Assembly (NCBI GenBank): GCA_951640195.1
Contig: OX621175.1
Span: 496,001-560,000, forward strand
Direction: 5' to 3'
Length of the DNA: 64,000 nucleotides
Source: Porpolomopsis calyptriformis
Lineage: Eukaryota > Basidiomycota > Agaricomycetes > Agaricales > Hygrophoraceae
Under the pieces are notes generated by a model. The model was not told the origin of the DNA. It ran no database searches and saw only the letters and a list, made by a program, of their open reading frames with translations. Below, piece by piece: positions 54,182 through 64,000 of the stretch; within the stretch, counting starts at the first letter, position 1; each line of letters begins with the position of its first letter. The translations under genes were made by a program, and so were the position numbers.

Positions 54182-57100
54182 TTAATGAAGACGGGTGCCG
54201 TTGGAAGTTGTCTCATAAATAGAGGGTGAATCAAAAATAAATGCATCAGGTTCAGAATCAGTGTCCACAGTCTCCGACTCGTCCGAGGATGTTACACCCA
54301 CATTGAAGACATCTAAAAAGGGAGTTTGAGGAACGTCCACAACCAAATCCGACGAGGTAGATTTAGCGAGGATCGCGGCTACGCGAGCTTCTAATTGTTG
54401 GCTGGGCACGGGTAGGGGCACATGAACCTTCGAGGGGTCGTCCTCTTGGAAGAACGACGTGAGCTCGTGGAGGTTCTGCACCAAATCGCCCAAATTTTCT
54501 TCGAGCATGTCCGAAAGTGCTTCAGACTCCGGTTGAAAGTCAATTCGTGAAGGCCGCGAGGGCATTTTGCAGGTATCGAACACAGCCATCACATTAGTCC
54601 GACAGAACTCGCGCAGTTTATCGGGTCGAGCAACGCACCACCCCGACTCCTCTGGCATACCAAATACATCTGCCACAGAATCAACATCTTTGGCTGTCTG
54701 TCTGATATGCATGCTCATACGAAGCACGTGTTTGGCAGAAGGTCCTCCGGAAATCGTCATCGGTTCTTCGAGAACATCAAGGGCTTGGGACGCCAAATCA
54801 GTCTCCAGCAATCGCAATAACGGCATCAAAAGCTCGGACCCCAAAAGCTCAACAGGATTTCTGGTTTCCCTCTGCTGAAAGAGAACTTTGAGAATTTGCA
54901 TTGACTGTACTCGAAGCCAGCGCTCGCGGTTGAGCACCAATCCAAGCAGCAGAGTGACAACTTCCGTCCAGTAGTCGACTCCATAGTGTTGACGGAGAGT
55001 TGCGACTGATTGACGAAGAAAATCGTCTTTGGTTCTAAAACGGTTCTTCGCAAATGATGTCATGATCCTCTCGATGCTCTCTCGGCCTTCCTTTTGAGCC
55101 AAACGACCGATGTTTGTTGCAAACTCGTGCAAGGATTCGTCCTGAGAGTCAGTTGCCATGGCCTGAAGACACCATGGCAAAGACGCCGTGTAGAGATCTC
55201 GCACTCGACCTTCGGAAGGATCGATGAGTTTCGCATCGTCAAATTTGGCCAAGGCTTTCAGAATCTTCATGGTAGCTTCGGCAGTGGTAGACGAACGCAG
55301 CCCTGCCAGTACAGATGATTGTAGTGAGGAATATCCAATCCAATCTGAAGGACGGTTCGCAAGGAGAAGTTCAGCGATATCCGTGTTGTCGAAATCGATT
55401 TTGGTGATTAGTGATTCTAGAAATCGGAGGATCTGACTGAACTCAGCCTCGACGGTGGTAGATAAACCGGCACATGCACACCAAAACATCTGGGGTAAGA
55501 GAGACATGTCAAGATAATGTGAGGCAACCAACGAGGTCAATGTCGATGTGATTTCCGACGTGAATGACTGGATGTTTTCGTCTGGCGAGGCAATCGTGTT
55601 TGACAGGCGGCCTAAGAGCAAAGCTAAACCAGCCTTGGTAACCCGGGGCATTAGAGCGCGAAAAATTTGCAACGACCGAAAAGCAATCGCTCGAATTGAG
55701 CAAGCTGTTCCCCAGGTCAACGCCAAAGATCCCCAGTCCTCAGCCAACTTGGGGGCGAGGTGATCGAATAAACTCAAAACTTGTGTGCACAGCCATTTCA
55801 TTTTGGGCTCGGATTGCACGCTGGTTTCTTCCTCTTTCCAAAACATCGATATGGCGTCTCGTTCGAGTCTGGTGATGGCTAATTTAACCGCAGAACGATT
55901 GGGCCTGTCGGCTCGATCAGGAAGCTGATCATTACCAGGAATCCACGACCGCAACAATTGGAAAAGCATATGCCGAGCTTGCTGTCGAACAAAATGCACA
56001 CGATGATCGAGATGGATGAAAATGGCATGGAGGAGGACGGGCAAGTGGGTCGGCTGTTCCCACTGGCGATCGAGTGCTGTATCCGCTAAAAAGAGTAAAG
56101 CAAACTGAGCAGCACTCAACAAAAGTCGAGGCTGTTCAGCGAAAAGAACATCCAGATCCGACCAAAGTTCCACGTCCTCTGCGTCAGGGAAAGCCAATTT
56201 GTGATCAATTGTCGGTAGCATTCGGGCTGGCTCTATAACACTGCACAGCTCGTCAAAAATCTGTCGGCCAATGGCTGTTTCACATAGGCAAGCCACAACA
56301 TTGGCAGCACAACTGATGAATACCGTACTTCCAACCTTGTGTGATTGCTCGAGCAAGAACCTCACAGTGGCGTGACCGTTCGATTGATGTGGCGGGTCAA
56401 CTAACCGGCTCCAAAGTGCAGCAATTTGCTCAGCATGGGTGTTGCCGTACCGCAAAGTAAGGGCCATAAGATGATACAACGTTACAAGCCCCTCCCGAGA
56501 TAAGGATTTATCCGCTGTCATTAGTTCAATATTCGGGATCCAAGATTCTAGGCTCTGCAACAGAAGAAGTGAAGCGTTGGTGGCGATGTCTTGAGCGTTC
56601 TGCAGCCAATGTGAGATCTGTGAAAGGACATTGTTGGCTTGGGAAGGGTGCTCTCCGGCAAAAAAGTCCGATATAAAGCGAGGGGCGTGAAGATATGTGC
56701 TTGGGGCATGACTTCCAACAACAATTTCGAACTGCGACATGGACAAAATGCCTGAATGCTGATCATGGATAGCTTCGAGGATGTTGAAGGCGATACGGCG
56801 CGTATCCAGGAGAGGATGGCTAAGGTTGGAGAGCCCTAAACAAATCATTTGACTGAAACTGAAGCCGTGTCCCTCAGCATCGCAGACAATCTCGGAAATC
56901 AACTCGAAAAATCGACCACTCGTGGAATCAAGCTCCTTTGATGTCACCAATGCCCTTCTCAGGGATTCGTCCAACAGGCTTGGGTCGTTCGTATCAGAAG
57001 TCAATAACGACTTAAGAGCTTTCCTGTAATCGACTTTTAGATAGGGAATGTAGAAGATAATTGGTTGGGGACTTACTTTCCACGATCTTGGATAGGAGGT

Positions 57101-60100
57101 TGAGGAGACGAAAGAATCGCGCTCCACCGCTCCATAGTGGAGGGGACGTCGAGTGGTTTAAGGTGCTCAAGCAGGGGTCGCTCTGTCGGAGAGCCTGAAG
57201 AAATCTCGGGTGGGTAAAAAGCTTTTTGCTACAAAGGGTGAGGTAAGGTGGAGAAGCGTAAATAATGGAAAGACACTTACACACAGCGATGCTAGTGCCC
57301 CGACGGCGGCATTTGATAACAACATGGTCTCGTGTTGAAAGCGCTCAGCGGACTCCGGATCGGACTGCACGGCGGCAGCGGCGGCCTTCTGCATGAATGA
57401 GAATCGTCGCTTGACAGCGTCTGACCAAGGTCCAAACTGACACCATTCCTCGCACAACCGATACAATGTCAGATGCATATTGGGTGGAATGAAACGGTCG
57501 GTGTCCTTGAGGGTGCTCATGCCATCGAAGAGGCGCTCCACCGTGCCACAAAAGTAACGACGTAGTCGCTGAAGACTAAAATTGTCGCGCATTTCAGGGG
57601 CGGTAAGAAAGGCTTGTGTGTTGCGAACGAATTTCAACACGTTTGCCAGTGCTGCCTGCCTGCCTGCAGACCGCTGATGCTGCAAAAATTGGGCCGTGAG
57701 ATAGTATATACGCGCTACAGCCGAGTGAAGGCGTTCTTGGCGGCGAGAGCGGTCGACAACCAGTCCCTTCGATTTGGCATCGTCGTGAGCTTGACGCGCG
57801 GCCAGAGAATTCAAATTCTGTTCAACAACTTGACCCGTCCCAGTTTTAGACCTCGACTCATCATAAAATTGACGGGCAGCAAGCAAGCTCAGGTCTTCGA
57901 GGAGCTGAGAATAAGCTGCTGAAGGTAAAGAGCTGATGCAAAGGACTGCCGCGTCGCGGAAGCAGGTGTATTCGGAATCAAGAAATGGGGTAAGATACCT
58001 GAATAGGCCGCGAGAACTCGTCAATCGCTCGCGTTCGAAATTGGCGTCAGAAGGGGCGTGCGAGTGTTCTCGACCTATTTGGGTGTGGGCAGGCTTGGAT
58101 TCTAAAAGCGTGGCCGTGGAACAAAGAATTTTGACCCATGTTTGCCATTGAGTAATAAGATGCCTGCTGCCCTCCCGGGTTATTTTTGATCCTTCCTTGT
58201 CAGCCGTCTGCGGACGAGAAGGGAGGCTAGCTGGAGCCCGGCCGCTCAAACCTGCCATGGGGGAGATCACGGTGTGATAACGGGAAACGGCTGCGACCAC
58301 TGTCTCACGAAATGGACTCAAGGCTTGGGTACGGTGGTCCATAGAACATTGCATCAACCTTGGAAATATGAATCGCCAGAGAGTTCGGTCCTTTTCGTTA
58401 GCACTGTCGGCGATCCGAAGAGGGGTATCCAACCGTGTCGACTGTCGCCATTGTTCGAGACGAGCGAGATGAGGACCATCGAGTAGTTCGTCAAAACCAT
58501 GTAGGTACGACTTGTCCAGCGCCTGCCCGTGCAGAATATTGACGAAACGCAGAGTTGTACCTTCGTTGTCCATCGGCGGGGAAGCTGGTTCTGACAAAAC
58601 GTGCTCCATAAATAAGCCGAGCATACGAAAAATCTTGATACCAGCATCATGGATGGCCAGTATTTCATAGGAAAGCAAAAACAAGGCACCGGCTTCGATC
58701 TCGTCAATCCTGGCGATAATCGACTTCTTCTCGTCTCCGAAGGAATCCTTGGGTTTGGCCAAAATAGTGTGGATCCAGCCCTCCACGAGCTCGACCCACA
58801 AGTCGAGAAGTTGCCCGGTTTCAGGTAGAAGCTTTACGCCCGAACCCTCCCGCAAAGTGCGGGTTGGGTTGAAGAGAAACGACGTCAATCGGGACAATAC
58901 GCTATTCGCATGTTGAGGGTCGGCCATGAAGCGTTTCAATGCCGCGCAGGATACTTCGCCCAATGAAGGTTCGACATGTATGATACCGCGAATAAGCATC
59001 TCAATCGCATCGCCCATTGGAACCGTCGGGTGAAGACAACGTGGCCAACAGTGAAAGCAAGTTCGAAGCATGGTAATCTGGGGCAGAAGAATATTGGAAT
59101 ATGCGACGGTGGTCTCACCGTGCCGTCGGATTGTGAAATTATGCGATTCCTCGTATGCAATGTTTAAACGTGGATATGACCATTGATCGTCGTTGACCGA
59201 CATCTGGCCAACCGAATTAGCGCACGAGACAGCGATGATCCCCAAAGCGGTGCCACATCGATCAAAAAATTGTTGCATGCCCGGCTTAGCCAAAAGGGAG
59301 GCGGGAGCAAAATCTGACGATGAGGGATACTCTTTCCGAGAAGGTATAACATTAAAGTCAGCGGAAGAGGGCCACGTCGGAGTGGGTTCCTCTCTCTCAA
59401 TACCATGAAGAGACAATAAGATGGCTTCCAGTGCAATTGCAGTCCTCTCTGGTGCAACAGGAACCGGAGAGCTCCCGGAATGAGACATAATCGTAGGTTC
59501 TTGCATGAGCTCCAAGCAGAGGTCACGCCCATACTCAAAGTGGCGAGAAAGAACAAAGTGGACGATGCAGATGAAAAGTTCTAGTTGATCATCATTCGGG
59601 AAGATGGTCAACCGGTTGGCCGGGAAGAAATGCCTCAGCAATGTTTCCAGTTTGGATATCGTCGTGGATGGCGACTCCTGGCACCGGTACAAGTATGTCC
59701 AAATCAATCGTACCATCCCGTTCATGACGGGTATCCGATATGGTCTCTCCTGAATAGCCAAATGTAAGCCAAGTCCCAACAGGAGAGGATGATCCTGCCT
59801 TAAGTTTAGAGAGGCCTGCATCGAAGACAGAACCCCAATTTTTCAGAAAGACCTGATGAGGAGCGACACACAAGCTTGTGACAAGGAGGGGATACGCAAC
59901 GTGCCAGTAACGAGGCTTGGTCATCATTTCCTTCGCCTTGGGATAAATGATTTCAATGGCTTTTCCCCACTGGGGGTGATTGACTTCAGCTTGGGCAGTC
60001 TTTTTGATATAACAGATTGAGATTAGGCATGTCAGAGTTGATCGGCACTCACTTTGCCGATTTGATGCAGTAGATGCAGAAGAGTCTCTGCAAACGCAAT

Positions 60101-61877
60101 TTTCAGACGAAGGCCATGGGCATTAACGAAAGATTTGGATAACGATTCCAGAAACTCGGCACCCTCCTCGAATGCCTCTGGAGGCCAAACCTTGCGAGAG
60201 AACTGCATGAATAACTTGCCAAGCACATGAAAAAAGTTAACTAACCTTGATTTCTATGTGCTTTATTCCTTTGACAAGATTCTCATACTTGGTATCGAGG
60301 TCTTTGGGTACCTGACCCAAAGTTACGGGGACAAGTTCCGCCAAAAAGCGGTCAGTCACACTGACAAATCTAAAGCAGACATGAAAGTGAACAGGTGATT
60401 ATGGATGCAAATAGGAAAATCATACCGGACATTAGCGAGCAAAGCCAGTAAGGTTGCATACAACTCGGCATTGCTGCGATGATTGGCTGACTGCGAGAGT
60501 GACTTCAGATCCGGTCTCCTAAACTGTTCAAATGTCGTTTCTTCGAGACTGTGCCCCATTGCTTCGCCGAGAGCATCTTTGGATATCGATTGCAAGACTG
60601 CAATAAGGGCGCGACACATTATGTATATTGAAATAAGAGATTTTCGCTCATTTAGGATACCAGGAATATCGTAGGTTCTCAGATTGCGTTGAAGGACCGG
60701 CGATTGAGATGCATGTTGTCTCATAATCTCTGCACCAACGTGCTCGTTTTGGCTACGCCTCCAACGCATGATGGAGTCGACGACTGGTTTGGTATGCTTT
60801 TGAGCTATTTTGCCAAGTGATTCGAGCAACTCGTCAAATTTTTCGTCCACGCCTGGGCCGATAGAGTCGGGAAGAAGAGGATCTTGATCCTTTGAGAGGC
60901 AAGTGTCAGATGTCTCATGTTAAAAATAAGATGAGAGGTACATACTAAACTATGTCGCAAGAAGACGTCAATCTTGAGCTCAGCGGACGTAGCAAATCGC
61001 ATAAAAACGGCGTGAAGGGCATATTCAGAAGGTGTTCTTGGGTCCATCACAATTTTGTCTTCCTCAACCTCGGATATTAATGTCTCGCCTGAATTCCAAT
61101 GACCACCGAAAGCGTTCGGAACGCGAGGGACCGGAGGCGGCGATGACGAAGAGGGGTGTCCATGACCATGATCGCTCACAGGGTCTGTGGTATGAAATAT
61201 GGAACCTGAGTGAGAGTGCTGGGATTTTGCACTTGCATGGCTTTTAACCTTGGCAGAAGGAAGTCCTTTTGGGAACCGAGGATCTCCAGAACTGCCCGGT
61301 GTTGTTGGACGAGGGTACGGGGAAGTCGAGTTGGCAACGTGAGGTCGGCTCGCCTGGGATGTATGGTTTAGCGAAGACGTTGACCGATTGAAAGGATTCT
61401 TGAGCATGGGGTTGGGTTGGTGTTCCATCTGCGGCAGTGGTGGAGGATCATGGTTCTTACTGCTTTTGAAAGCATTGCGGATAGACGCGAATGAGCTTTT
61501 TTTTGTGAGTAGTGCGGGGCTGGTCGTAACAATGGATGGCTGAGATGAATGGCCGAATTGGGTGACTGATTTAGTACCCGCGAACCGGGTTACGGAATGA
61601 GAGGAGTCGTCTGATGTCATAGAGTCGCCACGATTGTGTGAGTAGAACTGATTCCTGTCACCTCGCTCGGAAAAGATGGGTGTGGTAGCCGTTGGCGAAG
61701 AGTCATGACTTCCTCCGCCGAAGCCGAATGCATGTCCACCAGGGCGACCGAATGGAATTGGTGTTGTGCTATACTCATCTTCGTCAAAATCTAGAGAAGC
61801 GGTAAGGCTTAGGAATGAACTAGGAAAAGATGTGAAGTTATCGCGCCTGGAATGGTGATTTGCATGCCCTCTGGCAT
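54182..61877 (-). CDS. Cell morphogenesis protein, Furry/MOR2/PAG1/TAO3 family
   Basis: Very large armadillo/HEAT-like scaffold that binds NDR kinase (Orb6/Cbk1) and Mob2 to control polarised growth and cell separation. The frame, with about seven introns, covers about 2400 residues, as expected for the family. The N-terminus MPEGMQITIPDFDEDEYSTT is followed by a Ser/Pro-rich disordered stretch to about residue 330, then the conserved start of the Furry region, YALHAVFMRFATSAELKIDV. The long alpha-helical middle includes MQASLNLRQDHPLLLGLGLH. The C-terminal MOR2/PAG1 block includes RWLRVQSMQILKVLFQQRET and DVLEEPMTISGGPSAKHVL. An acidic tail ends at 54182. Start ATG 61877 requires a 31-nt first exon and a GC-AG intron (61791-61846); the family-like MPEG.QITIPDFD.DE beginning supports it. 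It converges with MLH1 across 126 bp. Confidence 0.92.
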
Positions 61878-63092
61878 CGTGAATGTCAACAGTAGCAAAC
61901 TGAGGGATATGATAGCACGCCCATATAACGCCCAACAAAAAATGCAGAATAAATGACGAGGACGCCGTCAAGGCGATGATTGCGAGGTTTGGCTGCTAAG
62001 AGCCTTTGGACAACAACTGTCAACAACCGAGCAACGTAAATCATCCAATCCGTATCAAATTACTGAAACGCAACTTATTGGATGTACACCGTAAAGTTCA
62101 CTCTGGTGTAACGGAAATAGAGCAGACGATGGGCATCTTCCTGCTGGAAGGCAAGTCAAACTAGCCCACATATTCTTGAATTTATCCTCTCATCGCGCTA
62201 CCTAAAGCCTCTAGCCCGAAAATCAACGTCTCGTTCCTCCGGACACGCATTTTTACCCCATTAAAACAAGCCCATTCAAACTCAAAACTTCTTGCACGAA
62301 GCCAATGCCTTCTCGAGCTTGTTGAAAAGTTCAAATGAGCCTGACATCTAGGAATCTTTTTGGATACAGTGCAATGGTATCAAGCATTTCAATTTCCTGG
62401 CAAGCGTTTGGACGCTGAGAGCGTATGTATAACCAAGGGGGTTCCATCAGAGTAGAAAAAGGAGCTGGAAGGTTGTCATCCTGAAAGTGAGTGACAATGA
62501 ATTAGCGTTATCTCGTTAAAACTGTGTGCAGGATGCGCACTTTATAGTTACGAGTTTGAAGTCCTCACTCAAGAGAGGAACTGGGCATGCAAAATATTCC
62601 CAATCAACCTTGTATCAAGTATTACATCCTCTTGTGTTGTGACCTCCGACTATTTGACCATCAATAACCGCGAGCAGTTCTGCAAAGGTTCGATAGCGTG
62701 TCAAGCAGGGATGGGGTCAGAATGGGGCGGGTGGGGACAGCAAGGCACCCTGCTCAGGAAACTCAGCAAAAAAGGACCCACAGGAACCCTTGTCGAAAAC
62801 ATTGTAGAGATGCTGGCCTGGAAACTCAGGATGTTCCAGAGCAATTAGCATGCAGCGTTCATATAGGAAGAAAATAAATACCCAGTAGAATATCATTTTT
62901 ATACACTGGTGTCCATAATATAGTTAGCATAAAATGACCCCCATGCAAATCATCTTTTCTTCGTAGTGTCAAAATGCCAGAGGGTGCAAACGGGACTCGT
63001 TGTCCTTTTCGGGCCTAGCATTAAGGAACAGCAGTGGATCGCAGGAGACAGACGGAGTGTGATTCGACCTCAGAGTTAACAGACGTGACAAT
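61878..63092. other. intergenic, 1.2 kb, no gene seen
   Basis: Holds the promoter of the PAG1-like gene and the 3' side of the patatin-like gene. Short open frames on both strands (for example 62639-62848) show no recognisable motif and no frame continuity. The base composition is AT-richer than that of the flanking genes. Confidence 0.45.
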
Positions 63093-64000
63093 TCACTGGA
63101 CACCATCAAGCTCGAGTAATTGGGCGCAGTTTTTGAGCTCGAGCCTGTTGTCATCATCCTCCAGGTATGTTCTCACTAGCCCTTCCATCTCTGCTCCACG
63201 GAACCACTCAGTAAAATGCATGTCGCCTATACCACCTGCGGGATTCACGCGGAAGTATTTGTCCTCTCTAAAGCCAGAGTTAATTAGGCGGCCCACCAAC
63301 GGAGATTTCAAATAAACACACAAGTCAGCTCGTTTGAATATCTCCCGCAACGTCTGGTGAGTTCGATTAGCTGCTGTGGCTTGGCGGACCAGATCGTCTT
63401 TAAGCGTGTTGATGCGTCTTTTAGCCTTGTGTAGTCCGTTAATCATATCACAGAGAACACTGGTTTTCTTGGGTTTAGAAGCCGATGTACTAGCGGGGGC
63501 AGTTGGAATACCTGTGCCCAAGCTGAGGAAACAGCCAATCTCTCGACCTCTGAACGCAGGAATCTGTTTGATCTCTTGCCAAGCCATGAGGGAGGGATTG
63601 TCGACATCGAACATACCCGCATCCTCGAAGGTAAATGTTTGGCTATTGAAGGCAATTTCCAATGGTAAAAAGTAGGTAGGTGCGGCAGACGTAGCGCGAG
63701 CAGCTTCAAGAACAGACCAAAGATGGCCGTTTGGTGGTACAAAGGTGTCATCAGCATGGTAAGATCGAATGGGATATACACCCTTGGAAATAGCAGCAAT
63801 ATCACGGCTTCGAACCGCGACAAAACACTAAACACACCAAACTTGAGAGGGACAAGCAAAAAGAGCTACTCAACTTACACGACAACTATCATCACCCTTT
63901 GCCAAAATGGGTTGTCCGCCATAGTTCTTGCAATCGCATCCGTTATAACGGAAGTGTCGAGGCGCTTACCTTTGCGAATGCTTGCCAAAAACCATGGTCA
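63093..64000 (-). CDS. Patatin-like phospholipase, C-terminal part (runs off right edge)
   Basis: Only the C-terminal part of a patatin-domain acyl hydrolase is inside the window. Traced exons: GGQPILAKGDDSCR, then FVAVRSRDIAAISKGVYPIR, then ARATSAAPTYFLPLEIAFNS, and FEDAGMFDVDNPSLMAWQEI with the second catalytic residue Asp (here D-A-G where D-G-G/A is usual). FLSLGTG follows. The tail runs to LLELDGVQ with TGA at 63093-63095. The GxSxG serine loop must lie to the right of the window. In fungi such proteins are often fused to TPR or NB-ARC parts, but none is visible downstream of the catalytic domain here. The substrate is unknown. Confidence 0.85.

Noticed and set aside
62300..62850. TPR or patatin-associated remnant on the minus strand
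   Set aside because: Isolated phrases look coding in one frame but stops and lack of a repeat period gave no support.

Overview
The window is from a filamentous basidiomycete, most likely an Agaricomycete. Nearly every gene is split by 45-70 nt GT-AG introns, and the gene set is typical: a QDE-1-type RNA-dependent RNA polymerase, a non-canonical G-alpha, a fungal 7TM protein, NACHT-ankyrin NLRs, chromodomain Ty3 retrotransposons and a MOR2/PAG1 morphogenesis protein. I could not name the species. Intron joins were made by eye from reading frame and family conservation.

Layout. 1-3902 (+): RNA-dependent RNA polymerase, open at the left edge. 4.2-4.6 kb (-): possible eroded NLR fragment. 6.2-8.3 kb (-): divergent G-alpha whose P-loop is split over a 15-nt exon. 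8.7-10.4 kb (-): seven-TM receptor-like protein. 10.7-13.7 kb (-): peroxisomal ABCD half-transporter, head to head with NLR1 (13.8-16.6 kb, +). 16.9-18.8 and 19.2-20.9 kb (+): two genes of unknown function. 21.1 kb: a scrap resembling the ABCD gene, followed by NLR2 (21.3 kb, +), a paralogue of NLR1 with the same exon layout.

NLR2 is broken inside its ankyrin array by a nested transposon stack at 23908-42434. The outer layer is a minus-strand chromodomain Ty3 element (Ty3-A, target duplication GCATC). Its gag holds a probable solo LTR (28861-29434, duplication GCGT). Its leader holds a non-coding foldback element with kilobase-scale inverted arms built from 160-bp and 66-bp tandem repeats (30769-41845). 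The left arm of the foldback holds a second, plus-strand Ty3 element (Ty3-B, 32000-38792, duplication GTAGA). NLR2 resumes in frame at 42435. Both Ty3 elements carry a Tf1-like 11-nt self-priming signal, a gag/pol -1 slippery site and an extra ORF after pol. Their decay is almost wholly CpG transition.

To the right lie an FSH1-type serine hydrolase (42.9-43.9 kb, +), a repeat-rich unknown protein (44.2-46.8 kb, -), about 1.1 kb of non-coding DNA, a RING+RRM protein (48.0-50.9 kb, -) diverging from MLH1 (51.1-54.1 kb, +), the MOR2/PAG1/TAO3 gene (54.2-61.9 kb, -), and a patatin-like lipase running off the right edge (-).

The G-alpha and 7TM genes could be a linked signalling pair. The RdRP and the long foldback could meet in small-RNA silencing. 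Both links are inference. The housekeeping genes look intact, and the variable part of the window is the NLR/transposon region.
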